Of a stretch of DNA of 64,000 bases, positions 10,699 through 20,828 are shown in pieces. This DNA comes from Bufo bufo. Its lineage: Eukaryota > Chordata > Amphibia > Anura > Bufonidae. The notes below the pieces were generated by a model. It was not told where the DNA came from. It saw nothing but the letters and a program-made list of their open reading frames with translations, and searched no databases. Where the stretch lies: positions 47,026,323-47,090,322 of the forward strand of contig NC_053398.1 in NCBI RefSeq assembly GCF_905171765.1, written 5' to 3'. A program made the position numbers and the translations under genes. Numbering within the stretch: the first letter of the stretch is position 1; each line of letters starts with the position of its first letter.

Positions 10699-11537
10699 TG
10701 TGACGGTATCATCTGTGTCACCGTCTAGTATTCCCTTCTTCCCATGTAATAGCACCGCCAAATAATCCTCAGAGCAATAAATCGCTATTATCGCTGGTAT
10801 CGCCGGTATCGCCCTATAAGTCCATACATGAGCCAAAGCTGAATGCTGGAAAACGTTTACTGGAAGCACACAGGCACTCAAACATACAATTTATTTTATC
10901 CCCTGCTCCCATGCAAGGGAGATACCCACAATAAACATACATTAACCCATAACACAAAGGTTACCACCCACATAACATCCCCCCCTCTGCCTGTGATATA
11001 ATTATGGTACACAATGGTTAACATAATTATCCCAGGCAGGACAATACACAATGTCCTCTGTCCTGGAGACGACCGAGGTGTAATTCCATTATCTCTCAGG
11101 ACAAAGGGAAATCGCCAATTCACACGGGGAGACAATAGGACAGACATCACACTCAAATATGCAATGTCCCACCCGTTACAATACACATAGACATTTAACA
11201 CATCCCAAAATGGCACGAATTAGACTAGGAATTCAAAAGTTAGTAAAAGTCTCTTTGGCCTGGCTGTACTCATGGCTTTTTTGTCCAAAACTGGTTCTAC
11301 ACAGTCTTTTGTCCTGGAGACAATTGAGAAGTGATCCACTTATCTCCCAAGGACAGAGGCAAGACTCCATTAGCCACATGGTAGCAAAAGACCGCAAAAT
11401 ACATGAACTTATATAACTATGCAACTATTGCATAAAACCGGTGCATTCAACATGGGACCGTAATCACATGGTAAGAAGCTGGCAACTAGTCCTCTCCAAG
11501 TACTCGTGGCAAACTCAAAAGAGGGGAGTTTGTCACA
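10699..11537. mobile_element. LTR-like insertion in the gypsy integrase
   Basis: 839 bp starting TGTGACGG and ending TTTGTCACA, so it has a short inverted terminal repeat TGTGAC/GTCACA. It is flanked by the 5-bp duplication AACCG (10694-10698 and 11538-11542). No retroelement gene is present, and length and ends fit a solo LTR. AATAAA occurs near 10776 on the plus strand. The orientation is unresolved. Confidence 0.8.
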
Positions 11538-11542
11538 AACCG

Positions 11543-11788
11543 TAGACAGGAATCCACTGATAAGTCGCCGTTTTTTGGGGCATATGGGTTCCATCCACAG
11601 TTTGGTACATTTTCTGGTGCTCAAAATTCCGGCATTCCTGAGGAGGAACAATTTTCCTCTTCTTTGTCTTCTATTTGGCGGAAAATTCAAAATAACCTGA
11701 AAAAGATGGGCAACAGGTATAAGTGTGTGGCTGACAGGAGACGTATGAGTGGTCCGGACCTGAGAGTGGGTGATTCTGTGTGGTTGTC
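11543..11788 (+). pseudogene. pol: gypsy integrase C-terminal segment
   Basis: Resumes integrase with SPFFGAYGFHPQFG and ends in DSVWLST, the start of the small barrel domain that precedes the chromodomain. It is then interrupted at 11790 by a Tc1 element and continues at 13345. Confidence 0.82.
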
Positions 11789-11790
11789 TA

Positions 11791-13342
11791 CAGTCGTGGC
11801 CAAAAGTTATGAGAATTACATAAATATTGGAAATTGGAAAAGTTGCTGCTTAAGTTTTTATAATAGCAATTTGCATATACTCCAGAATGTTATGAAGAGT
11901 GATCAGATGAATTGCATAGTCCTTCTTTGCCATGAAAATTAACTTAATCCCAAAAAAAACTTTCCACTGCATTTCATTGCTGTCATTAAAGGACCTGCTG
12001 AGATCATTTCAGTAATTGTCTTGTTAACTCAGGGGAAAATGTTGACGAGCACAAGGCTGGAGATCATTATGTCAGGCTGATTGGGTTAAAATGGCAGACT
12101 TGACATGTTAAAAGGAGGATGATGCTTGAAATCATTGTTCTTCCATTGTTAACCATGGTGACCTGCAAAGAAACGCGTGCAGCCATCATTGCGTTGCATA
12201 AAAATGGCTTCACAGGCAAGGATATTGTGGCTACTAAGATTGCACCTCAATCAACAATTTATAGGATCATCAAGAACTTCAAGCAAAGAGGTTCAATTCT
12301 TGTTAAGAAGGCTTCAGGGCGTCCAAGAAAGTCCAGCAAGCGCCAGGATGTTCTCCTAAAGAGGATTCAGTTGCGGGATCGAAGTGCCACCAGTGCAGAG
12401 CTTGCTCAGGAATGGCAGCAGGCAGGTGTGAGCGCATCTGCACGCACAGTGAGGCGAAGACTTTTGGAAGATGGCCGGGTGTCAAGAAGGGCAGCAAAGA
12501 AGCCACTTCTCTCCAAAAAAAACATCAGGGACAGATTGATCTTCTGCAGAAAGTATGGTGAATGGACTGCTGGGGACTGGGGCAAAGTCATATTCTCCGA
12601 TGGAGCCTCTTTCCGATTGTTTGGGGCATCTGGAAAAAGGCTTGTCCGGAGAAGAAAAGGTGAGCGCTACCATCAGTCCTGTGTCATGCCAACAGTAAAG
12701 CATCCTGAGACCATTCATGTGTGGGGTTGCTTCTCATCCAAGGGAGTGGGCTCACTCACAATTTTGCCCAAAAACACAGCCATGAATAAAGAATGGTAGC
12801 AAAACACCCTCCAACAGCAACTTCTTCCAACAATCCAACAACAGTTTGGTGAAGAACAATGCATTTTCCAGCACGATGGAGCACCGTGCCATAAGGAAAA
12901 AGTGATAACTAATAAGTGGCTCGGGGACCAAAACGTTGACATTTTGGGTCCATGGCCTGGAAACTCCCCAGATCTTAATCCCATTGAGAACTTGTGGTCA
13001 ATCCTCAAGAGGCGGGTGGACAAACAAAAACACACTAATTCTCACAAACTCCAAGAAGTGATTATGAAAGAATGGGTTGCTATCAGTCAGGAATTGGTTG
13101 ATTGAGAGCATGCCCAGTCGAATTGCAGAGGTCCTGAAAAAGAAGGGCCAACACTGCAAATACTGACTCTTTGCATAAATGTCATGTAATTGTCGATAAA
13201 AGCCTTTGAAACATATGAAGTGCGTGTAATTATATTTCACTACATCACAGAAACAACTGAAACAAAGATCTAAAAGCAGTTTAGCAGCAAACTTTGTGAA
13301 AACTAATATTTTTGTCATTCTCAAAACTTTTGGCCACAACTG
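11791..13342 (+). mobile_element. Tc1/mariner transposon A nested in gypsy
   Basis: 1552 bp bounded by inverted repeats CAGTCGTGGCCAAAAGTT and AACTTTTGGCCACAACTG, with TA on both sides (11789-11790 and 13343-13344). It carries one transposase gene in plus orientation. Insertion is in the integrase tail of the host gypsy element, so it is younger than that element. Confidence 0.95.
12155..13171 (+). pseudogene. Tc1 transposase A (36 residues between catalytic D and E)
   Basis: The protein starts at 12155 with a helix-turn-helix DNA-binding half (residues ~1-110: TIYRIIKNF, GRPRKSS, SARTVRRRL) followed by a DDE core: FSDGASF, FQHDGAPCHK and SPDLNPIENLW. I count 36 residues between the second aspartate and the glutamate, the spacing reported for the DD36E group. 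A single in-frame TAG at 12797-12799 interrupts it (after MNKEW), and a one-base shift near 13100 spoils the last ~20 residues, whose frame runs to a TGA at about 13166. Otherwise it is near full length (~335 codons). It would cut and paste its own DNA; inactive as read. Confidence 0.92.
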
Positions 13343-13344
13343 TA

Positions 13345-13739
13345 CAAGAAACATTAAACTTAAGGTACCTTCTTGGAAGTTGGGCCTAAGATTTATTGGT
13401 TCATATAAGATCACTGCCATTGTTAACCCTGTAGCCTTCCGTCTTGAACTTCCTCAGGCATTGAAAATCCATAACGTATTTCATAAATCGTTGCTAAATA
13501 AATGTGTCGAACCTGTTGAGCCGTCCTTTAGAATTTCAGATCAGCAGGATTGGGGACTCCCGAGTTCTCCGGAGATCCCTCCAGTATCTCGTTCATTGGA
13601 GAGGGTACGGACCAGAGGAGAGGATGTGGGTTCCAGCGACCGATGTTAATGCTAGTCGTCTGGTGAGAGCATTCCACAGAGCTCATCCTGATAAGGCCGG
13701 TCCTGGGTGCCCGGAGGTCACCCGTAGAAGGGGGGGTAC
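13345..13739 (+). pseudogene. pol: gypsy integrase tail with chromodomain, and polypurine tract
   Basis: After the Tc1 the frame gives SWKLGLRFIGSYKI and VAFRLELP..IHNVFHKSLL, the integrase C-terminal barrel, then YLVHWRGYGPEERMWVP, a chromodomain (about 13588-13640 in a shifted frame). A chromodomain places the element among chromoviruses and is thought to guide integration to chromatin. The purine run agaagggggg just before 13740 is the expected polypurine primer for plus-strand DNA synthesis. Confidence 0.85.
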
Positions 13740-14322
13740 TGGCACATCTGTGACAGGTCTCAGAAGGTCTGAAAGATTATCTACGCATTAGTGATCTGAC
13801 AGCCTCTTTTGGTTTCACTTTGTCTGTGTGTTGCTGGTATGTCCACACCTCCTGTTCAGGTGTGGATCATGTGACCTTTACCTCGCCCTATTTAGTCAGA
13901 CTTTCCCCATCACTCCTTGCTTGGAATAGCTTCATTTAGTCTTGGAAGAGCTGGAGTGTGGTTCGTATTGAAGTCCTGTTCATCCTTCATCCTCTAAAGT
14001 TAAGTGTTCCGCTTGTAGTGTTTTGTATTCCCCCCCCCTGGTTGTTTACTAGGCCTCAGTGAGATACTATTTCCTTCACCAGGGAAGGAACGGATGGTCT
14101 CCGCCCTGTCATTATCTTTAGGGCATCTGAGGGTCACCAGGGTTTTCTAGGTCCCCGTGTATGGGTATCTCTACCATCGAGAGGTGCCCATACGGATAGG
14201 AGTTAGGGCCAGGAGCAGGGTTTTATAGGTGGTGACCCTTTTGCTTCCCTAGCGGTGAGGCCGTGTCTTTCCCCTTCCTTCTTGATTGTCTTTTGGTGTT
14301 CTCCCCTACTACAACCGTGACA
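13740..14322 (+). repeat. 3' LTR of the gypsy element
   Basis: 583 bp from TGGCACATC to CCGTGACA, paired with 5975-6560. The duplicated GGCTA follows at 14323-14327. Confidence 0.92.
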
Positions 14323-14560
14323 GGCTATGCTTAGTATTGCAGGTCAGCCGCATTCACTTAAATGGGACTAAGAGTGCTGGCCCCCAGGGAAAGACCTTTT
14401 AGATGTCATGCTCGCAATTGACCATGGCATCTAAGGGATTAAACATCTGTGATCGGCGTTATCGCCAATCACTGACTCTGCCTCCAAGTGACTACTGTAT
14501 AAAACAGCAGGCACCTGGTGGATACTGCAACTTCTTAGCTCCTAAGCTGCATTCTCCATG
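14323..14560. mobile_element. right part of the MITE split by gypsy
   Basis: Starts with the GGCTA duplication and continues the sequence left of 5975. The right limit is uncertain. Confidence 0.4.
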
Positions 14561-14790
14561 TGATACCAATTCTGGAGCATCTATTCTTATGACTCTGTGA
14601 TGTGCCATTCCTGTATTATTCCTGCTAGTAGTTTACAAATAAATTGCCAGCAGTCTGCAGTAAAGGTACTGCTTGGTGTTACTAGTAGCGGGTGTGTCTG
14701 ACTCTGTCCAAACAGTGCTGCTCTTCTCACACTGTACGGGGACCCTCTCCACTATTATGTTGCTACTATCATATTTATAATGGGTGCGTA
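14560..14790. repeat. diverged copy of the foldback MITE at 59274-59719
   Basis: The words attctggagcatct, aaataaattgccagcagtct and ctctgtccaaacagtgctg parallel the interior of the 59274-59719 element in the same order. Terminal repeats are not recognisable. Confidence 0.5.
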
Positions 14791-14997
14791 TTATGTCTTT
14801 TACTGTAAATATGGTAACATGCGTCTCTGCACACATGTTGGCATCAGCCCTCTAAGCCGAAGGGAGGGGCTATTATTAAGACATGGTTCTCTAGAGGTTT
14901 TCTTCCCCCAAGGGCTGAAGGGTGACTCTTTGTGAGTCAGTAGTTTGCCATTTTCAGTGCCTCTTTAATAGCTATAAGCCTAATTTCCTCTTTATAG

Positions 14998-15046
14998 ATT
15001 TACATGGGAGGCAGTGAAAGAATTTATGTCAGCATGTGTGTCATCG
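14998..15046 (+). other. exon-like segment, product unknown
   Basis: 49 bp bounded by a good acceptor (tttcctctttatag) and the donor GTGAGT. Two frames are open; one reads FTWEAVKEFMSACVSS. No partner exon is recognised and the neighbourhood is repeat-rich, so chance or a LINE fragment is quite possible. Confidence 0.2.
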
Positions 15047-15149
15047 GTGAGTCTTATAGTCATGTGATATGAAAGCTTTGTCCACACCCAAAGAAATTTT
15101 TTGTGCATTTGCTTCCCAATCTTTGGTTTGGGTTATTTTGCTGGGAGTC

Positions 15150-15354
15150 GTGATCCATCACAAATAAACTTGAGTGAATTGAGCTTCGGATCATAGATCC
15201 CAAGTTGATTTGTTAAAAAACTTTGTTTGTAATGCTCTTTCTGTACAGCATTAAAATGTATGGCCTCCGTGTATCAAAACTTTGACTTGGCCAAAGTTGG
15301 GCGAGACTTCGGTGAATGACTTTTGTATTCCAATCTGCGTATTTAAAAACATTT
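15150..15354. mobile_element. left half of a palindromic gagcgaat MITE
   Basis: The sequence (…cttcggatcatagatcc…cagcattaaaatgtatgg…) is repeated in reverse complement at about 18110-18370, so the two are arms of one element. It was split by the chimeric insertion that follows. Confidence 0.7.
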
Positions 15355-15370
15355 TAAAATAGGAAACTGA

Positions 15371-15655
15371 TCCTGAAGTATCTCCCAGATGCTTTCGGGA
15401 CTGTGAGGAGGATGGTACAATGCTCCACATTTGGTGGACGTGTCTGATAGTTAGGAGGTTTTGGAACCAGATTAGCAACCTATTAACATCCGTATTGGGT
15501 TGTGTTTACCCTACATCTCTCCAATTATGCCTCCTAGGAGACAAACCCTCCTGGCTCACAATTCATACTCCTAGCAGCAAGAATCCATTTAGCTTTCAAA
15601 TGGCGATCTCCCTCACTTAGTTATCAAGCAGTTTTAGATAGGATTAATAGGATCC
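15371..15655 (+). pseudogene. L1 ORF2 C-terminal fragment
   Basis: Reads MLHIWWTCLIVRRFWNQI and LCLLGDKPSW, the region after the reverse transcriptase of L1 ORF2 with its HxxWxC zinc-like motif; CFRDC lies just upstream. Later residues (AARIHLAFKWR-like, in a shifted frame after 15600) also fit. It has no reverse transcriptase and no 3' end. Confidence 0.75.
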
Positions 15656-16162
15656 TTCTATATGATCGGCTATTCGTATGGCCCAAAGAGAGAAGGCACA
15701 TGGCTAGACCGTAGGCCCCTTGGTGTCTTTAAGTGTGGTTCCTGCAAAGCGTGTAACTTCATAAACCCATCTAAAACAATAACTTGCTCGGTAACTCAAC
15801 GATCCTTTGCGATTCGTGACTTCGCCAATTGCAAAACCAAAGGCGTAGTATACATTTGCCAATGTAGCTGTCCTCTCGACTACATTGGTAAAACTAAGAG
15901 GGAATTACGGAGAAGAATTTGTGAACATCTGAACGATATTAAAAAATTAAAGGATACCCCGGTGGCTTATCATTTCAATAATTGCCACAGAGGAGATGTG
16001 AGCTCTGCTCGTTTCTCGGTGTTGGAGGTGGTCCCCTTTCCTGAGAGGAGGGGCGACTGGGACAGAAGGATTCTTCAAAAGGAGTCCTCCTGGATTTACC
16101 GTTTCCAATCCCAGTCCCCCCTCGGTCTCAATGAAAGACTCAATTTCGCATGCTTTATTTAA
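15656..16162 (+). pseudogene. Penelope-like element GIY-YIG endonuclease, 5'-truncated
   Basis: The frame from 15662 encodes 166 residues. A cysteine motif CGSCKAC lies at residues 25-31, as in the linker of Penelope-like elements, and then the GIY-YIG nuclease: GVVY at 61-64, YIG at 74-76, the arginine-rich helix KRELRRRICEH at 79-89 with the expected catalytic Arg and Glu. The C-terminus (SWIYRFQSQSPLGLNERL) is also typical. In the family this nuclease nicks the target for primed reverse transcription. The reverse transcriptase upstream is missing, so this is a 5'-truncated copy; the part present is open to its stop at 16160-16162. Confidence 0.9.
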
Positions 16163-18093
16163 TATCCTCCTTGTCTCGTGTTTAAATCCATGACGCTCCT
16201 CAGTAAGTTTATTTTCTCAGTATCACTGGTATGTGACCCTTGGTCTCTGTGCCGATCAGTGCGAAAAGCACCACATTTTATTTAAAAAAAAGGGGGGTAT
16301 TCAAGACTGATTCCCCCATATCTGTAAATACTACCTGTTACCTCCTAAATTTTATCAATATTAATAAAGAGGCAGGTTGTCATCCATCATGATTGATATC
16401 CTATATATACTGTCTGCTCTGTGATTCTTGTCTGTCCCTTTTTGGAGGCTGTTACTGTGGGTTTCTTTAAATAACTGTGCCCCCAGGGTATATTTTTCCC
16501 GATCCGTTAGCACAGTTTTATTTCGGACATATTTACTCACAGCCGTCACTCTCAGTGTTAACATACTGGCCGTTCTTCCAATCTAAACCCCCTATGACCA
16601 ATTCTGCATTGATAGCACGGCCTCTGCTGTCCTCCGGTGCCGGCATCGGGCCCTATGCGGCTCACGATGCGTTCCACGGCACCGGAAGTGACGCGGACCG
16701 GAAGTCCTATGCGTTCCATTATGCGTTCCAGGAGACCGGAAGTGCTTTTTCCGGCGTCCGGACGCATCGACCAGACCCTATAAATGGGTTCTATATTGAC
16801 TGGCACCTTACCTGGGCCCAAAGCAGGCTACTGGGGGAGTTTTGGCCAGCACCAGCACTATGTAAGTTTTGCTATACTTCTTATATCTCCTGAGAGTTAT
16901 CTACTGAGCTGTGACTGATTATATTATTTTATTTTATACTGAAGTGTCCCCTTTATACGTATTTCTTTCTAGGTATCACGTGTTGATGTAGTTATCTTGC
17001 CCTTGGTAATACTATATCTACGCTCCCTCCATTGACCATCTATAGCTAAGTATCGGTTTAATTATATTGTCATTTTTGTATCATTGGTCACATCTACATC
17101 TTTGCTGGACTTTGTCCAAATGTTTAACCACCTCCTGATGAGCCTGTTCGTATACAGGTGAAACGCGTTGAGGTCTGTGTTATAAGATGGGCATATTTTA
17201 AAACGTGCGTACTGTGTATTGGAGTGGAATGGTGATCCCCAGAGCATCTGGACCCCCTGCCACCCACTTGTTTGTATTTATTTTTGAATTCCGGAGAGGA
17301 AGGGTGGTGACCCTGGTCATCTGAACCACCGGTCCCCTCCGTTATATATACATTTATTTTTTGATACTGTCACCGTATTTCCATTATCTTTCCCTGGTCA
17401 GGGTTAATCTAGGGATTTGACAGTCCTAGGTTCGGGGACAGGGAACCTCCACCATCAGGGGGTTACCCTGGGCTGAGCAGTTTTTAGGGCTTTTAGGGTA
17501 AGCATCTTGTCTGCCCTGCCCTCCTCAGACCGTGTACTATTTTTCAATTTGATCCTCGATCCGCCTGAATTGATTGACAGTTTTTTCTGTGTCACTAGCA
17601 TATGTGTTTACCAGGGGTCACTACTCCCCTGTCAAAGGAAATTTATATATAAATCCTTTTGAAATTGTAGTACACCTTTTTTGGTATGAACATACCTATA
17701 CCCACACTATAACAAAATAAAGGTATTTTTAAAAGTCACTAATTCCGAATAGCAATTTATTCGTATGGATACTTTCATTACTTTTGAAAAGTTCTGGGAG
17801 CCATGGCTGTCCTCCTCCCACTCCACAGATCTCCGTTATTGCATTACTTTGTGATTGATATCAACCTAGCTGGATGTTTTCTTCGAATTCCTGGCAATTG
17901 AAACTGTACTGCATATTGGCTATGTAAATCGCTGATGCTGCATACCTTTCTTTAACTAATGTATATGCTATAATAGGAATGCCACCCAATAATGTTGTAT
18001 CCTCAACTTATGTTCATGTTTACAACATATTCTATTATGAATTGACATGATTTTTCTTACATAAATCTTTTAAAAAAATACCCCATTGAAACA
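16163..18093 (+). mobile_element. Penelope-like element 3' non-coding region
   Basis: About 1.9 kb without genes between the nuclease stop and the target duplication. It contains the hammerhead-like motif at 17134-17163 and ends in an AT-rich run before 18094. A GC-rich part at 16600-16800 contains repeats of tgcgttcca..accgga. Confidence 0.65.
17134..17163 (+). ncRNA. hammerhead-ribozyme-like core
   Basis: CTGATGA (17135-17141) is followed by a 5-bp stem GCCTG/CAGGT (17142-17146 with 17155-17159, one G-U pair) and the loop TTCGTATA, then GAAAC (17160-17164). These are the conserved core and stem II of a hammerhead. Penelope-like elements are known to carry hammerhead motifs. Stem I is not supported by the flanks and stem III could be only one pair closed on a GTC at 17173-17175, so activity is doubtful. 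Confidence 0.5.
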
Positions 18094-18109
18094 TAAAATA
18101 GGAAACTGA

Positions 18110-18395
18110 AGTGGGCTTTGGTACTGGCTGGTACCTCGGTACCAAAGATGATTTTGGATTCCTATTTTTAAATGTTTTTAAATATGCAGATAGAAATACC
18201 AAAGTCTTGCGCAACTTCGGCTGAGACGAAGTTTTGCTACACGGAGCCCATATATTTTAATGCTGTACGGAAACGGTATTACAAACAAAGTTTTCTAACA
18301 AATCGACTTTGGATCTATGATCGGAAGCTAGATTCGCTCAAGCCTAATCACAGATATCAAAATGGTGTTGTGATGATAGAGGTATCCAGATATTA
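18110..18395. mobile_element. right half of the palindromic gagcgaat MITE
   Basis: Reverse-complement partner of 15150-15354. The centre of the palindrome is near ggtactggctggtacc at 18119-18135. Confidence 0.65.
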
Positions 18396-18599
18396 AAATT
18401 ATTTTTAGGAGTAGGCAAGCACTTCATAGAGACCAGAGACTCCTATCATAAAACCTGAAAATAGCATGATGGCCATACACTAACCTTTCACAGACCAGAA
18501 CCGTTAGAGGGGTCAGGAACAAGCTAGCATCCTTTCCAGCCGAGGTCACACATGAAACCCCTATCTTGCGATATACATCAAAGAAATACGTGGCCACAT

Positions 18600-19080
18600 G
18601 CTTCCTCCTTCACACCAGCGTCTTTGCTGGATCCGTCATGGATCAGCAAAAACACTTCCATTCTGATAATACAACCGTCTGCATCCGTTATGAACGGATC
18701 CTGTTGTATTATCTTTAAAATAGCCAAGACGGATCCATCATGAACACCATTGAAAGTCAATGGGGGGCGGGTCCATTTTCTATTGTGTCCGAGAAAACGG
18801 ATCCGTCCCCATTGACTTACATTGTGTGTCAGGATGGATCCATCTTGCTCCGCACCACATCACGGACAGAAAAACACTGCTTGCAGCGTTATTCTGTCTG
18901 CAATGGGGATGCAACCAAATGGAACGGAACGCATTCTGGTGCACTTTCTTTCGTTCAGTTCATTTTTGTCCCCATTGACAATAAATGGGGATAAAACGGA
19001 AGTGTTTTTCCCCGCTATTGAGATTAAATGACGGATCTCAATAGCGGAAAGGGAAAGCACAGATTTCGAAGTAGCCTCAG
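18600..19080. mobile_element. MITE (cggatcc-rich family)
   Basis: Contains aagacggatccatcatgaac, accattgaaagtcaatgggg and gagaaaacggatccgtcc in the same order as 48428-48894 read on the minus strand. Its right end near tttcgaagtagcctcag is degenerate. Confidence 0.65.
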
Positions 19081-20774
19081 GCCATGTATATGCGTCTACG
19101 GTATCAAAATGAAATCGATCCCAGCTCAGTAACAGGGAGAAATTATACAACTCAAGCTATCCTGCTATTACCTCCTCCATCTTTGGTACGCCAGTGTGTG
19201 GGACATTAGGATGGAGTGGATGGAGGTAATATGAAGTTTCTAGGATAAATGCCCGAAAAGATATTTTAATACAAAGATTTTGAGGCAGACCTGATGGGCA
19301 GCAGAGGTCGTAAAAACTGTCATAAAAGGTCATTACCATACTCACTGGTCTCCTCTTATATCACAGGCCGGGGAGGGGGATGTAGGAGTTTGTGGGGAAA
19401 ACCTACAGACCCTTTTTTAACACATGCAATATTTTTGCTTTCCCAGGCAACGTCATATAATGCATTAAGTTCTGTTTTCATCCATTTTATTTTCCAAACT
19501 GTTATTTCGCACTATATGTATATGTCTGTATATTTTATATGATAACCCCATTGTTTGTATGCACTGTCCTTTTTTTATATATTAAAACTTTACTTTAATA
19601 AGAGCCTTCTTGTGTTCTAACAATTCCATGACCTTAGAAGAAGCGTTACCTAGATTGCTTTATTAACCTGTGAATGCCATCAGTTGTAGAGTGTACCTAG
19701 GTGGTATTTAATGCAAGGTGTCTTGTCAGCCTGATATGATGAGCTAATATTGATTAAGTTGTTCAGGCTTTTACTATTGATGACCAATCCTGAGATAGGT
19801 CATCAATAGTAAAAGCCCGGACAACCCCTTTAAAGTTGGCAAAGAGTGCACCAGCCTCAGCATTACTGGAGTACACAGACAAGTCTTATCTCTGAGACGG
19901 ACTGCAGTACCCCAGAGCAAGGGGGTATCTGCAAATTATTATTTTCTTTATGTTATGTAATCTAATATTGCGTCATGCTATGTATTGTACCCAGTATAAC
20001 CATGTATGGATAGCACAATCAGGGGTTAACAGCCAAGGCTCAGTCCTTGTAGGAGATTAGGTGTGGACCGCAGTGAGGGACACTGTTAAGACACACACTC
20101 TTCACACCTGGACATTACATGGCCAGTCATATCTCTAAAACTCTGTATCTCTCAGTGGACATTACAGCCACCATTGCAAGACTAGCATTGCCCACTCTTA
20201 TAACCAGACTGGGGTAACAGGCTGGCCTCCGCAAGCAGGAGAGCCGATCAATTGGGGATCATGCCGACAGGTCCGGCATAGTGACGTCAGGGTCACGTGA
20301 CACCAGATGCGTTATGTGACGGTAGCTCAACCTATTTTAAACAGGCAACTGCTGCCCACAGTTGCCTGTGATTATTTTTTATTTTGAGAAGATCCACACT
20401 AGCCTTTCTATACCGCTCTGGACCTTTTGGATTTTGGACTTGGCTTTGGATTCAGACACTGAGCCTTTTCCTGACGATTTGGACCCTGATGTGACTTCCT
20501 GGTGTTGACCCCTGGCTTGGTATTGTTTCTGATTATTATTCTCAAAATTTTGTCCTGTCTGCCTCTTCTGGTATTGACTTTGATGTAGTTTGGTTACTGA
20601 TTTGTGTCTTCTGATTCTGTGCATTGTTTGCCTGTTATCTGTTTCTGCTTTGACTTTACTCAGCTTTGGCCGATCTTTCAGTAGTTTATTATTTTATCCC
20701 CTTTGTACCTTCCCATATAGGCCCCAGCATTTAATTAATAAGGGACTGTCGACCAGTTGTGGGTCATCAACTAG
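19081..20774. other. mixed unassigned repeats
   Basis: A half MITE with ctttttactattgatgacca and its inverted partner lies at about 19750-19832, ending in acaacccctttaa. From about 20380 to 20650 the plus strand has the ctgacccctggcttgg-type, pyrimidine-rich layout often found next to LTRs in frogs, but no boundary was found. No gene is seen. Confidence 0.35.
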
Positions 20775-20828
20775 GAACGAATTGTGCAAGTCTCCAAAGC
20801 ATTTGACACTGTACCACAAAAAAGGTTA
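20775..20828 (+). pseudogene. CR1/L2-like reverse transcriptase scrap
   Basis: Reads VSKAFDTVPQKRLV, matching the conserved D-S-K-A-F-D-T-V block of CR1/L2 reverse transcriptases. Only about 50 bp is recognisable. Confidence 0.55.

Larger units (their letters stand above)
5975..14322 (+). mobile_element. Ty3/gypsy chromovirus, full span with nested insertions
   Basis: Two LTRs (5975-6560 and 13740-14322) bound decayed gag, protease, reverse transcriptase, RNase H, integrase and chromodomain pieces, all in plus orientation. The duplicated target GGCTA is seen at 5970-5974 and 14323-14327. LTR ends are TGTCAC/GTGACA (TGGCAC at the start of the 3' LTR). Three later insertions, each with its own target duplication, split the internal part: an LTR at 8766-9426 (AAAGG), an LTR-like block at 10699-11537 (AACCG) and a Tc1 at 11791-13342 (TA). 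gag and pol also carry frameshifts and stops, so the copy is dead. Gene order PR-RT-RH-IN-chromodomain is that of vertebrate chromodomain-bearing gypsy elements. Confidence 0.93.
15355..18109 (+). mobile_element. chimeric L1 plus Penelope insertion with 16-bp target duplication
   Basis: TAAAATAGGAAACTGA occurs exactly at 15355-15370 and 18094-18109 and flanks 2.72 kb of inserted DNA. The insert begins with an L1 ORF2 C-terminal fragment and passes near 15655 into the 3' part of a Penelope-like element, both in plus orientation. Removing the insert with one copy of the duplication restores the palindrome of the host MITE. Confidence 0.8.
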
